A DNA stretch of 64,000 nucleotides. Source: Perilla frutescens (lineage: Eukaryota > Streptophyta > Magnoliopsida > Lamiales > Lamiaceae). This document shows positions 33,985 to 46,406 of the stretch, in pieces. The stretch is taken from positions 47,290,183 to 47,354,182 of the forward strand of contig BRKX01000011.1 in NCBI GenBank assembly GCA_026008535.1, in the 5' to 3' direction. The position numbers and the translations under genes were made by a program. Below the pieces are notes generated by a model. The model saw only the letters and a program-made list of their open reading frames with translations. It ran no database searches and was not told the origin of the DNA. Each line of letters begins with the position of its first letter. The first letter of the stretch is position 1.

Positions 33985-34245
33985 GCTATTCGTTCGAAGT
34001 CATGTGTTTGAACATTCTGAATATGTTCGAAGTCTTGTGTTCGAACAGGATGGATATATTTGAAGTCGTGTGTTTGAACGGTACTTAAAAAAAATTATTG
34101 GAGTCCGTTCGAAAATGGATTTTCGAACAAACAGGATGTGCTCGAAAATTCATTTTCGAACGAGGCTTATTTTAAAAATTATGCATGTTGAAAAATGGAA
34201 TTTCGAACAAATATAGTGAGTTCGAAATTTCATTTTTGATCGTGG
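33985..34245. repeat. Degenerate repeats with TTCGAA palindromes
   Basis: About seven TTCGAA-like sites occur in 260 bp, inside a loosely repeated unit of about 35 bp ('gttcgaagtc(t/a)tgtgttcgaac'). No gene is present. Confidence 0.5.
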
Positions 34246-34924
34246 ATATTGAATATACAAATAAAAAATGGTGATATTATTGAAACGTTTTTAAAAAAAT
34301 ATGTCGAATTGTAAAATAGGTCAAATATAGTAATTTATTTGGAAGTTATATAACCCTATAATTATTCAATATACCTCAATCTTAACTTTTACCAATAAAT
34401 TACTAATTCATATCATGTAATATCAACAATGTGAATATTGGTATCAATAACGTGTAGTTTAGTTGGTACTTCTTCCATTTGTAAAAGTGAGAGACTTGAG
34501 TACAAATCTCAATCCTTCCATCCCCCAACTCAAAAAAATAATGTGAATATTGATGAACCAAAATTCCGAAATAGATATAAAAAATAACAAAATATGATTT
34601 TTTTTCTTTTTAGGTATAGGGCATTTAAGTAACTTCAATATTATTTTATTTTTTATTTTGTGGTGCAAAGAGTAATTTTAATGGTGCAAATAAAAACTCC
34701 CTTAATTTAATTTATTTGAAATGAAAAAAAAAATGAGTTTATATCCTAAAATGAAATTAATAAACCTTAAAAAACACAAAATAAACTCCTAAAAAACCCC
34801 CAAAAAAATACGAAATAAACTCCTAAAAATATCATAAACCCTAAAAAAACCATGAATTCCTAAACTCTAAGCATTGATTGGAATGGAAAAAATCACAATT
34901 TGAACTAAATAAATTAGTATAAGA

Positions 34925-35745
34925 TAAGTAGCAGACGTCTTACATTTTAATGATACAGGTAATACTTTTCAAATTTTGAATGATACTTTTTACTGTTATT
35001 GTTGATACAGATTTTGCCGATATTTTTTTTTTGTGGGTTGACCCGCGAATTTGACCCGTCCGTCTAAAATAAGACTTATATGCACCTTGTACATGCAAGT
35101 ATTTGCCAAAATTATTTTGCCCAATTACTTGCGTGCAGCAGCGGTTATTTCAGCCTATTTCAGGCGGGCGCATGGCCCCACGCGAGCGTGCCACATGGCG
35201 CCCACGCGCCCGTCCTTTTTTTGCACTTTTTTATTTTTTTTATACTTATTTTTATCATACTTGATACCTTTTTTTCTTACCACATGGTACTTTTTATTTT
35301 AGTTGGAATGATGATATTATTAATCTCAGGTTGATACCTGTCTATATCGTACTTGATACTTTTCTGCTTACCATATGGTATTTTTTATTTTACCAAACTC
35401 GTGTTTTGCTTTCCTTTGCAAATTCTTGGAATGATGATTGTTTTAGATTAATCTCAACACATACAATATAAAAACTGAAAAAAAAATTAGAATTTGAACT
35501 AAATAAACTAGTATAAAATAACTAGCAGACCCTTTACTTTTTAATGATACAGATGGTACTTTTTGAATGTTTTGTGATACTTTTTAATAGGAAGATTGGT
35601 ACTCACTTTGGACAGTTTTTTTTATGGGTTGACCCAGTCAAAGCAGGTTGATTCGCGTTGACCGGGTCAAAGCGCGGGTTGACTCGCATTGACTGGGTCA
35701 AAAGTGGATTTAACTGACCCGTCTCATATAATGTTACTTGTATCA
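34925..35745. repeat. Relic copies of the GTTGACC MULE-type MITE family
   Basis: Two partial copies lie at about 34925-35100 and 35510-35745. Both show 'tgatactttt' blocks followed by GGGTTGACC-rich segments and a right end near 'cgtctaaaataagactta' or 'cgtctcatataatg'. A GC-rich patch (35155-35220) lies between them. No target duplications were found. Confidence 0.6.
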
Positions 35746-36890
35746 TGATGCATGTAAGTTTTTGCTCAAGAGTAGGAAGTTAATTACTTTATTACTAGTG
35801 AGATTGTGACGCATCTAACTTAATTTTAAAAAGCTAATGTAATGGAACACCATCACCATGGGACATTTGTACTTTTTTCTCTTTTCTTTTTTATTTGTTT
35901 ATATTGGTGCTTTTGGACATTAATTATATGTAATACGTCTGACATAATGGATGCACCACTATAGTCAGCCGAATAATGCAACGTACTGTACTATTTAAAT
36001 GGTATGCCAGTTGATGATCAATCACCAAAATATGCGCATGCCATGTCATTTTAAGGGTTCAAATTCATATTTAATAATATATTTATAAATTTATGGTGTT
36101 AGATTGAGTTGGATGCGAATGGTAATAAGTCTTATTAATTTAACTCCTAATATTATAATTTTATTTACGTTTGATTGTGTTTAAATCCGAACTCGACATG
36201 TGTTACGAATTTAATTTGTAAGACGGGTATTACACAAGACCATCTAATGATTAATTAACAATGCTAAGTTATTTAAACTTCTTTTTATTGTTGACCGATT
36301 GTATCCTACAGTACGTGTCCAACAACAAAAGAGTATGCATATATTGAGGTCAATTAAAGTCAAACGAATGTAGCCCATTGAATTGATATTTGTTTAATTG
36401 GCTTGTTTTGCATAATAAATTGAAATAGATCGACCACTCCAAAAAAATAAAAAATAAAAAAAAATGAAACTACCAACTTAGAAGATACAAGACATTAGTG
36501 GATTTGAATCTATAACTTTTTGGTTATGTGATCGTCACTCCATCTATTAAATCATCGTTAGTAGATTTGAATTTATAACTTTTCAGTTATGCGACCATCA
36601 CTTTATCAATTAAACAACCTTATAAGTTATGAATCGAGGGGCAGAGATATGTCTAAGGTTAACTATATATCGAATACAATGATAAAATCAATATCATAAA
36701 ATTTACTGGTTACAACACATACGAATGCAATACGTGAGTTGAAATAGTGGCAAAAAAATTTCCCATTCAAAGTTTTAAGGTGCACTGCAGGGCGCTTTGA
36801 TTGTCATCACAATTTTATAGGATGATCGGATTGTAATGTGATTTATACATATATTGCAATAACGCTATATTAAATCATTTTCCAGTCTGG
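35746..36890. other. AT-rich intergenic stretch
   Basis: No gene was seen. Two short diverged repeats 'tttgaat(c/t)tataact' occur at about 36495 and 36567. Otherwise unremarkable. Confidence 0.4.
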
Positions 36891-37001
36891 CTGGATAAGA
36901 AAAGGTGCTTACATATTATGAGTGGCTGTCTGATTGTGAATATTCAAATATAAATAAGGAATAATTCAGGAGATGTAATGGCATTTATGTGTTTTATTAG
37001 A
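36891..37001 (-). mobile_element. 5' terminus of a second, truncated Helitron copy
   Basis: This 110-bp segment is about 90% identical to 38221-38351, the 5' end of the Helitron to its right. On the minus strand it starts A|TCTAATAAAAC at 37001. It lies five bases from the CTAG end of the neighbouring element, a head-to-tail arrangement. Its 3' end was not found. Confidence 0.55.
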
Positions 37002-37006
37002 TATAA

Positions 37007-38351
37007 CTAGTATTCTCCTGTGCGATGCACAGAGATCATTTTATGCATTTTAGGTTTGAATAATATAAATTATTTATAAATACAAATAACTAATTTTTAC
37101 AAAAGTGAAGTATAAAAAATATTGAAATTGTATAAGTGATTTTTGGATATAAGTAGGGGTGTGCAAACTTAAATCAAAATCAAAAATCGAACTAAATCGA
37201 GCTATTTAGTTAGATTGGTTTGGTCATTTTTTTCTTTAATTTTGGTTTGGTTTTGAATATTAAAACCAAAATATAGTTTGGTTCGGTTTTGATTTAAGTA
37301 AAAAATATTTTGATTAAAACCGACCCAACCAAAATATATATGTATATACACTATATTTATTATTTATGATTTATAATTCTAATATTAATTAAATCTAAAT
37401 TAATAAATTTAAAAAGTATTTATGCCTAAATAATATTAGTAATTCTAATATTTAGTTTCAATTTTCTAGTTATAGAATTTTTAAAATATTTACTTATTTA
37501 ATATATGATTTGTTATCTATTGAGTGCATGTTTTTCTCTTTAGATATAATTATTTTAGAAAAAAAATCACTAAAAATTCAGTTAAACTGAAAACCAAACA
37601 AAACTAACCAAAGAATTACGGTTTGGTTTGGTTTGATTATCTATATTATTTTGGTTGGTTTGGTTTGAATTTTTTTAAGAAATTTTTATTTGGTTTTGTT
37701 AGTTTAGTTCGGCTTTGCACCAAACTAATCATTCGCACATCCCTAGATATATAAGACAATATGAATTAAATAATTGTCCTTATATTGGGCTTGTAAGGAA
37801 GAAATATATTGTGTGCAATTTATTAATCTACAGTATTTAGTTTCGATCAATTTTATTTATTGAAGACTACTAAATAATGTTATGAACACATGTAAATAAA
37901 AAATAAAATGCATTACAATATTATGAATTATTCATATATTAAATTGATAAATAATTAAAAAAGGAAATGAAAAACAAAGTTATTTTGATTTTTCGAAAAG
38001 ATATTACTATAATGGATATTTAATTGTTTACAATGGTCTGCAGCAAAAGTAGTAAGCGTGTTTCTAAAATAATTTTTTGGGCTAATTTATTGTTAGGTCG
38101 CTAAACATTTATATACATTTTGTTCCAATATATCCTTCAACATTTTTTTTGGTTTAGTAGATCATTCTACTTTTATAATACATTTTTTTCAAGTTCATGT
38201 GTTTTCTAGTTATATTTTGTTCCAGTCTGATTGGATTAGAAAAGGTGCTTACATATTATGAGTGGCTATCTGATTGTGAATATTCAAGTATAAACAGGGA
38301 ATAATTCAAGAGATGTAATGGCATTTCATGTGTTATATATATATATATAGA
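37007..38351 (-). mobile_element. Non-autonomous Helitron, about 1.35 kb
   Basis: On the minus strand the 5' end is A|TCTATATATATATAAC at 38351. The 3' end is the hairpin CTGTGC-ATC-GCACAG, seven bases, then CTAG (37010-37007) followed by T. These are the TC start, near-terminal hairpin, CTRR end and A/T target expected of Helitrons. It carries no gene. A hAT-like MITE lies inside it. Confidence 0.7.
37153..37746. mobile_element. MITE with TAGGGGTGTGC ends (hAT-like), nested in the Helitron
   Basis: The left end TAGGGGTGTGCAAA is matched by the inverted right end TAGGGATGTGCGAA. Inside are long arrays of 'ggtttggttttg' and its complement, so the whole can fold as a long hairpin. The flanks gatataag and gatatata resemble an eroded 8-bp duplication. 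Confidence 0.65.
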
Positions 38352-39540
38352 TGATCTAATCTAAATAATAAATATGGAATAACTATGGTATTTAGAATGA
38401 TGACTGGTAGGTGGATAGTACATGCCAATCGCACGTTGATTCACTAATGGAAAATTACATCTTCTAGTTAGGCCAGATTCATATATTGCTTTTGGCACGT
38501 ATAAAATGCAAGGTAGTTTCTTTTTCTTCTTTTTTCATGACGAAAGTAATTGCGGTTTTATCCAAAAGTATGCATTGGGTAAATTTCGTTTATTATAGTA
38601 GCATGCAAATCACACTTAAAAATTAAATATAATAGACTCACACATAATAATATTGGTAGAATTTGAACTCGAGACCTTTCTTGCAAATAATTACTTTTTA
38701 CTCAAGTAAGTCATATTTCGATATAAGTCATTTCAATTTTATATTATATAATAACGTGTGTGTGTGTGTGTGTGTATATAATGTGCCAAATGTCATCCAC
38801 ATATAATGAATATAATAAGTCATTTTCGTATGTTCTCATGAAATAACCTATTAGTGAAGTGAGATAGATTGAGGTCTAAAGTTTCAAATTTAACTTCTAT
38901 CAATACTTTTAAACTAAATTTATCATACACAACTTTTTTAGTATGTATTTACTTCTCACGTGTGGTTAACCAATCAATTTACCGACAATGACAGATCTAG
39001 AGGAGCTAACCGTGCCTTGGCCACACCCCCACCCCTTTTGTATGTATTTTTTTTTATCGTCAATTGATTTTGATCCCTGAATTATGATTACGTTTTTTTT
39101 TATATCTATAGAGTACAGTGAGGTCCCCAAAATTTCCTAATTAATCCGCAACTATTTCCTTATTTGCAGTTTATTATGCATTATTGGGATTTGCCTATAA
39201 AAGAAGTCATTTTCGACATGTAGGGCGGCGGGCGACGAGTGCAATTAGCAATTAAAAATTGCAACTCTTTATTCAAATAATTATCACGTGCCTTTGCAAC
39301 AGTCTTTCAAGTAGAACCGTATAACCATCGCTAAAGTAGTACTATTAAATTCAAATTTAAAAAAAGACATTGAGAATAGCGTACGTCAATTACTCAAAGA
39401 CATATATTTGTATGACATCGTGTAACGGATTTCTATTTAATTAATAAGGTGATTTTTCTTTCTTTTTTTTTTTTCTTCAGTGGTCTCTCTCCATCTCCAT
39501 TCCCTTTTCCTTTTTAAGTTTTTTTCACTTTTTTATTTTT
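38352..39540. other. AT-rich stretch with a (TG)n tract
   Basis: A (TG)n microsatellite lies at about 38756-38775. No genes or clear elements were recognised. Confidence 0.4.
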
Positions 39541-39549
39541 TTTATAAAT

Positions 39550-40290
39550 ATTTATTTTAATGAATTTGAAAATCCACGATATGATTTATGCAGAAAAATA
39601 ATTCATTTATTTTTTTGAATTAATTTAAAAATCCACATTATGATTTATGTAAAAAAAATAATCCATTTATTTTTTTTCTTATCATGTGAAAATACTTCAT
39701 AGATACTTCAATTCATATTAAGTGATACTTTGACACATAATTAGTGATGATTTATTTCATACATATTGATACATGATGTCTGGAGATTCAACAAACATTC
39801 CAGAAAAAAAAAAAAAAGATAAATAAATTAACTAAATTAAACCCTCACATTTTTTTTTTGAATTAATTCAAAAGTTCACATTATGATTTATGTATAAAAT
39901 AATTTATTTATTTTTTGAATTAATTTAAAAGTATACATTATGATTTATGTAGAAAATAATTCATTTTTTTCTTAGCATGTGAAAACACTTCATAGTTGAT
40001 GATACTTCAATTCATATTAATTAAGTGATACTTCGACACATAATTAGTAGTACTTTACTTCATTAATGACACATGATATCTAGAGAATCAACAAACATTC
40101 AAAAAAAGAAGAAGATGATAAATGAATCAACTAAATTAAAACTCTACATTATGATTTATGTAGAAAATAATTCATTTATTTTATTATTAGCACGTGAAAA
40201 TACTCCATAGTTGATAATATTTCAATTCATATTAAGTCATATTTCGACATACAATTAGTGATATTTTACTTCATACATAGTGATACGCCC
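39550..40290. repeat. Degenerate tandem repeat, about 270 bp x 3
   Basis: Three units at about 39563-39800, 39865-40110 and 40135-40285 share 'acattatgatttatgtagaa', 'catgtgaaaatacttcata', 'acttcaattcatattaa' and 'gacacataattagt'. Each unit also has an internal duplication of the first block. The last unit joins a relic of the GTTGACC MITE family (about 40270-40430). Confidence 0.7.
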
Positions 40291-40430
40291 GTGGCCATGC
40301 GTGTTCAGGCGCGTGGGCTGACTGTTTTTACTGGCTTAGATGAGTTATTTGTGCGGTTTGAGTCCTATTTAATCTGTCTAACGCAAAATACTCGTTAAAC
40401 GATCTCATACGAATTTTTGTATTAAATATA

Positions 40431-41640
40431 ATATTAGACAAAAAGTAGTGTGAGAAAAATTGAGAATAAAATTTTGTTGTGGAATCCGATCAAGAATCTT
40501 TTGGTCTAATTGTAAGACTAAAAGTTCGTATGTTGGCATAGAAATGTTTTGTGTTGAGATTGAGCTATCATAATTGAATATTACTACATTCCGTCAAAAA
40601 CGAACAAGAAAATAAATGAAACCCATAAACTCGTTAATTGTTTGACTTCCCCATATCAAACCACTCAGGAGTTGGGAGAAAAACTTTTGATACAATTTGG
40701 AAAACTAGCAACTATTCACGTTGAGAATTATATCGAACATTCTTAAACTGAATCACCATAAAATATAGTTGATTTTAGAACGTTGTTATAATATTAGAAT
40801 GAGATTTTATCAAATGGCATGCCGTGGTTATTTTAAGATTCTTTAAAAAAAATTACTACATTTATATCATATGGTGGGAAATTTTGGAGTTTGGACAAAT
40901 AATTCATATCAATGTAGCCCGATTTTAGACTTTTCCTAGAAAATATAAAACTCCATTTATCCGTTACTATAAGCGTTTCTATAATAGTATTTAGTGAATA
41001 TTAGAACTCAAATGACTTAATTTTTTTTTATCTAGCTAGTTACTTTTTATTTTTTTGGGTCAATTATCTGAAAAATCATAAACCTTGTTCATAGTTACAA
41101 ATTTAACAGTAACTTTGAAAGTAGATAATTAAAACATAACTTTTAAACTTTGATTTGTTATTGAACATTCCTATTTTTTTTATAAAACAAATTTATCTTT
41201 GATTCAACCGACAATTTGCAATTAACCACCAATCCTTTTCTATAATTTCACTTTAACTAAAGGGTTTATAGCTTATTAATTACACTCCATAACTTGAAGT
41301 TTTAGTAAAATTGTAAAAAATGTCATTAACTTCGCTTAATTACATTAAATTTTTGAACTGGAAAATTTGAATAAATCAAGCAAAATTTCATCCAACTAAA
41401 AAAATATAATTACGTAGAGTTAATGATAGTTTTAAAATCTTAAAATATTAAAATGTAAGCAACTATTAAAGTATTACTTAAAGAAATGAGAGGTTTTTTT
41501 TTCATTTTCAAGAAATAAATAAGGAAGGAATGATTTAGAAAATCTCGGAAATAGAAAACGTAATTTACTACTCACTAATCTGATCGCACGTGTCATAAGT
41601 GTGGACATGGAAAGGAAAGCAGATGTTGCAGACATTAAGG
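40431..41640. other. AT-rich region upstream of the CYP73A promoter
   Basis: No gene was seen. It probably contains the distal promoter of the CYP73A gene; no distal element can be named with confidence. Confidence 0.4.
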
Positions 41641-41667
41641 TAACTGTAACAGACTAAGTTACGTTCC

Positions 41668-41797
41668 ACCAAACCCGCTTAGTGCTTACCTACCTCCAAC
41701 CCTGCAATCCTCCGTTAACTTTAACGCCGTTAAACTCCCCCCCCCCCAATCATTTTTGGCCCCCCTTCCACCTACCACCATCTCTTCTTCTATAAAT
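41668..41797 (+). promoter_or_regulatory. CYP73A core promoter with AC elements and TATA box
   Basis: Two copies of the AC-I element ACCTACC lie at 41688-41694 and 41770-41776. A further match to the AC/SMRE consensus, ACCAAAC, is at 41668-41674. TATAAAT at 41791-41797 is 51 bp before the ATG. AC elements are the binding sites of R2R3-MYB activators of phenylpropanoid and lignin genes, so MYB control is expected. A poly-C run lies at 41739-41747. Confidence 0.8.
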
Positions 41798-41847
41798 CAT
41801 AATAAAATCCCGACTCCACCGCCACACTTTCCACCTCACACTCCACC

Positions 41848-43804
41848 ATGGATCTTCTCCTACTCGAGAAGACCCTACTCGGCCTCTTCGCCGCCATAGT
41901 CGTCGCCACCATCGTCTCCAAGCTCCGCGGCAAGAAGTTCAAGCTGCCACCGGGGCCCATTCCCGTTCCCGTATTCGGCAACTGGCTCCAAGTCGGCGAC
42001 GACCTCAACCACCGCAACCTCTCCGACTACGCCAAGAAGTTCGGCAACATATTCCTGCTCCGAATGGGGCAGCGCAACCTCGTCGTCGTTTCGTCGCCGG
42101 AGCTCGCCAAGGACGTGCTCCACACGCAGGGTGTGGAGTTCGGGTCCCGCACGCGCAACGTCGTCTTCGACATCTTCACCGGCAAGGGCCAGGACATGGT
42201 CTTCACCGTCTACGGCGAGCACTGGCGTAAGATGCGGCGCATCATGACCGTCCCCTTCTTCACCAACAAGGTGGTGCAGCAGTATCGCCAGGGGTGGGAG
42301 GCGGAGGCCGCCGCCGTCGTCGACGACGTGAAGAAGAACCCCGACTCCGCCACCACCGGGATCGTGCTGAGGCGGCGGCTGCAGTTGATGATGTACAATA
42401 ACATGTACCGAATCATGTTCGACACGAGGTTCGAGAGCGAGGACGATCCTATGTTCGTGAAGCTGAGGGCGTTGAATGGAGAGAGGAGCAGATTGGCGCA
42501 GAGCTTCGACTACAATTATGGCGACTTTATCCCCATTTTGCGGCCTTTGTTGAAAGGCTATCTCAATATCTGCAAGGAGGTTAAAGACAGGAGGCTAAAG
42601 TTGTTCAAGGATCATTTTGTTGATCTGAGAAAGTAAGTTCACACGTACTATATAATTTTCAAGAGAAATATTGAATAATGTTTATGTTCCCTTTCTCCTA
42701 ACTAGTTTCAGTGGAATTGATGAATCCTTTTATGTATAGTATATGAAATATGATGATCTTGAGATTCAATTTGGCTTCCTTTAATTTCTTTGTTATAAAA
42801 ATTGAATTTTCATCTACTATATGATTCTTAGTCATTAACTATGTAATTGTTGGAAGATGAAAATGTGATAAGTAGAAAACTAGTTAACACCTATCATCAG
42901 TCCGATCCATTCTCTTTTTTTTTTTTTTTTTTTTTTCTGGATATGATCGTGTATATCTACGGTGGAAGTGGAAGATACTGAGTGATGGTTTGATGTTGCA
43001 GGAAGCTTGCAAGCACAAAACCAATGGACAATGAGGGCCTAAAATGTGCAATCGATCACATTCTTGATGCCCAGCAAAAGGGAGAGATCAATGAGGATAA
43101 TGTGTTGTACATCGTGGAGAACATCAATGTTGCTGGTAAGTTTCTTAATTTCCGTACAATGTAGGTTGTTTTTGGTATTGAGATATATATAATGTTGATG
43201 TGCAGCCATTGAAACAACACTTTGGTCGATCGAGTGGGGAATCGCGGAGCTAGTGAACAACCCGGAGGTCCAGAGGAAGGTCCGGGAGGAGATGGAGCGG
43301 GTGCTGGGTGCGGGAGTGCAAGTGACTGAGCCGGACATGGTGAAGCTCCCATACCTTCAAGCAGTGATCAAGGAAACGCTACGCCTTAGAATGGCCATTC
43401 CCCTTCTAGTGCCACACATGAACCTCCACGACGCCAAACTTGGTGGGTTTGACATCCCCGCGGAGAGCAAGATCTTGGTGAACGCCTGGTGGCTGGCTAA
43501 CAACCCGGCGCAGTGGAACAAGCCTGAAGAGTTCAGGCCGGAGAGATTCTTGGAAGAGGAGTCTAAAGTGGAGGCCAATGGCAACGACTTCAGATATCTA
43601 CCCTTCGGTGTTGGGAGGAGGAGCTGCCCCGGGATCATTCTTGCATTGCCAATTCTTGGCATCACCTTGGGCCGCCTCGTCCAGAACTTCCACCTGCTGC
43701 CTCCTCCGGGCCACTCCAAGCTCGACACCACCGAGAAAGGCGGCCAGTTCAGTCTCCACATTTTGAACCACTCCACCATTCTCATGAACCCAACATCCCT
43801 CTGA
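41848..43804 (+). CDS. CYP73A: trans-Cinnamate 4-monooxygenase (cinnamate 4-hydroxylase, CYP73A)
   Basis: This is an ER-bound cytochrome P450 that hydroxylates trans-cinnamate to p-coumarate, the second step of the phenylpropanoid pathway to lignin and flavonoids. Exons 41848-42632, 43002-43135 and 43206-43804 join to 505 codons plus TGA, the standard length. Visible features are an N-terminal membrane anchor (about residues 5-22), the PPGP hinge, the I-helix NVAAIETTLWS (the family's version of AGxxT), the ExxR motif KETLR, PERF, and the heme-binding loop FGVGRRSCPG with its Cys ligand. The two-intron structure and near-invariant sequence are those of class I CYP73A. Exon 1 is strikingly GC-rich compared with the surrounding DNA. 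The gene looks fully intact. The reductase partner is not in the window. Confidence 0.98.
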
Positions 43805-43939
43805 ACTTCACTCTTCTCTTTTTTTCTTATATGTAGATTTTTTTGCTTGTATCTAATGAATGATCTGCCATGAACTTCTTCTATGTATATCTGTCCCTGG
43901 CATTAATTTGGACAATGGGAAATTAAGTGCTACATCCGA

Positions 43940-44176
43940 GGTGTAGCAATAATAGATGTCACCATTATTCTTTGAGTGAATGTACGATTATAACCAAGTT
44001 TAACTTATGAAATTCTTTAATAACCAAAGTTTGTAGTATGTTCTTTTCTAACCAATCCAATCTTTTATGACCATTTTGATCTTGAAGGATTTGAATCTAA
44101 TAAGGCACTTGTGAAAGTGTCCTATTTGATTTTGTGATAAATTTGATTTATTCTAAGTTGCCACTTGCTCGAAAAA
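43940..44176. other. Spacer with a repeat inverted at the far side of the viral insert
   Basis: The stretch 43985-44100 ('ttcttttctaaccaa', 'ataaccaa' repeats) matches the reverse complement of about 51560-51660. The CYP73A 3' UTR probably ends near 43900. Confidence 0.6.
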
Positions 44177-44190
44177 TGGTATCAGAGCCT
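44177..44190 (+). promoter_or_regulatory. tRNA-Met primer-binding site of the endogenous pararetrovirus
   Basis: TGGTATCAGAGCCT is complementary to the 3' end of plant initiator tRNA-Met, the minus-strand primer of Caulimoviridae. By convention it marks position 1 of the viral genome and fixes the left end of the insert. Confidence 0.9.
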
Positions 44191-44495
44191 AGGTAATTTT
44201 ATTTAGGAATAATATTTTATTTATTATTAAAAGTAATATCCTAACGGAAGAGACACCCAGAAAATATGGATCCGAACAATTGTTCGAGATGTTTTTATTT
44301 CAGAAGGTACCTTCAAATTTTGAAGGAACTGGAGGAAAGTCACAAGGAGAGGCTATCCTACTAGAAAGCCCCATACGAAGAGAAATTCCTATCTGAGTCA
44401 AGAAATAGAGCAGTGTATTTCCCAAAGGAAATAAAGCAGTGTATTTCCCAAAGACAAGCTCAAATGAACTTGTTAATGGTGAATAATCTGCTACA

Positions 44496-44894
44496 ATGCG
44501 ACTTAATGAACTATCAACAAAGGGCACACCAAAACCACGGTTGATGAAACAAAGAAACTACGAGATAACTCCCAGATTCAAAGAGATCGTGGCAGACACA
44601 TCTAAAATCTCGGAGGATTTACGAGAGATCCAGAAGACGGTACAAAATTACGGAAATCACACGTATGGAGTACCACAAGAAGTAAGACGAATTTCTATAA
44701 AACAAGATGAAATTGTAATCATCTTGTCAGAAATTCAAAAGAAGATCCAGACATTAGAATTAAATCAGACATGTTCTAGTAGAAGGAAACCCATCAACTT
44801 GGGCAAAGTGAATTTCACACCAAAGGCCAAAGAAGAAGCTAAGAAATCGAAGGATGAAAGGATTTGCCAATTGTTAAGACAAATCAAAGAATGA
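44496..44894 (+). pseudogene. Caulimovirid small 5' ORF (predicted coiled coil)
   Basis: A 132-codon frame rich in Lys, Glu, Ile and Gln has heptad-like spacing in the middle. It overlaps the next frame by 31 bases. The position fits the small ORF preceding the structural gene in some caulimovirids. Its role is unknown and its start is uncertain because upstream frames are broken. Confidence 0.5.
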
Positions 44895-46213
44895 CGTCCC
44901 CCGAAAGGATAGGATTGGAAGATCTACAAGAATTGGCAGAGTCATTTGCCAATATGAAGATGGTAGATCTGAAGATGAATACAGGAGATGGGGCTTTAAT
45001 TCCCCGTGGATACCATCAGGTACTCCCGGAACAACAGGTGCCGCAGGTGCCACCAGCCCAACAGCAACATGAAGGAGGCCCAACACAAGACGTTCTCATG
45101 AGAGCCCGCGAGGACTTTCATGTTGGAGATCAACACAGGAGAGATAGGCCCAATATGAACAATCTTACAGGAACTAGGGTGAGGAAACAGATCCCTAAGT
45201 TCCGAGATACGCCTCTCGGGAAAACAAGCCTTGATCTCATACATCCGTATGGACTCATGCTCAATATCGACGATATTGACTTCAAGGACATCGATATGAT
45301 TATTGATGATTGGTTATCATCGATGAGAATAGCAGCAGGAACATTAGATCTAGAAAAGGAGGGATTCATCAAGCTGCTAGAGATGAGTTTGTTGGGTGTA
45401 GCCAAAACGTTATGGTCAAGAGTTGCACCAGCAGTCAAAGAAGAAACCTTGGAGTCAGCCTCATACATGGAGATCGTGGATAGAATGGCTTTCTGGTTTA
45501 AGCTCACCTTTTTGGGAGCAGACAATTTCGGAAGTGCAGATTCCGAAAAGAGGAAGAATTATTCTCATGCTATTTTAAACCTGAGACTGAACAACATGGA
45601 GAAGGAGTCAATTGACCAATTCTTCAAGTTATACCACATCTACCAATGAAATTCGGATGTGGATGAAAGGGTCTGTGTAGAGATTTTCTTCACGAAGTTC
45701 CCGAGTCCCTGGAATGAAATGGTCATTAAAGAATACATTTCAGGAAATCCTGACAATGTTGGGAGGAGAATGTCTTTTGTCAAACAAAAACTAGCTGAAT
45801 GGTGCGGACATGCCATTCTGCAAAAGAATTACAAGAGATTAAAGAGGATGAATAAATATTCCCCTCTTGACTGCACAACCAATGATCTGCCGACCATCAT
45901 TGGAGGAGAATCTCAAAGGCCACGGAAGAACAAGAAACACAGAGTTCATCCTTATGCCAAAGAAGAATTCTCAAGAAAAAGGACCTGGAAACCGAGGAGC
46001 AGATGGACCAGGCAAAAGGCCAGATTTTACAAATCTGGACAAAGAAGGGGTCCTTCCAGAGACAGGACATCACAAAGTTCATCAAGTCGAACTCACGCGA
46101 GGAAAACTTTCAGAAGAGTCCATATGAGGGCAAATGAAAGTTTTAAAGATTGCAATTGCTGGACTTGCGGTGCAAGAGGACATATTTCGATAGATTGTCC
46201 GGAAAAGAGATGA
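44864..46213 (+). pseudogene. Caulimovirid coat-protein region, split by a stop
   Basis: Two successive frames (44864-45649 and 45659-46213) form the capsid region. The first holds a helical domain. The second has a basic Lys/Arg/Ser-rich tail ending in the zinc knuckle CWTCGARGHISIDC (CCHC), the RNA-binding hallmark of caulimovirid coat proteins. The TGA at 45647-45649 separates them. Confidence 0.8.
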
Positions 46214-46406
46214 GTCAAAAGCTTCGAAGGTGCACCAGACATCGAGGAAGCGGTTTACTACCAAGACTTGGTACAAGTCTACCAATTCGAGGATATACCC
46301 TCAGATGAGAGTATATACGAAGAAGAAAAAGTATTTAGCAACGAAAGTATTGATGGGAGATCAAACTCTGAATTAGACTGGAGCTGAGGTTTTCCATCAA
46401 GAGCAA

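Noticed and set aside
41875..42425. Antisense frames over CYP73A exon 1 (115 and 71 codons)
   Set aside because: Long antisense frames are expected opposite GC-rich CYP73A coding sequence; the sense gene is unambiguous.
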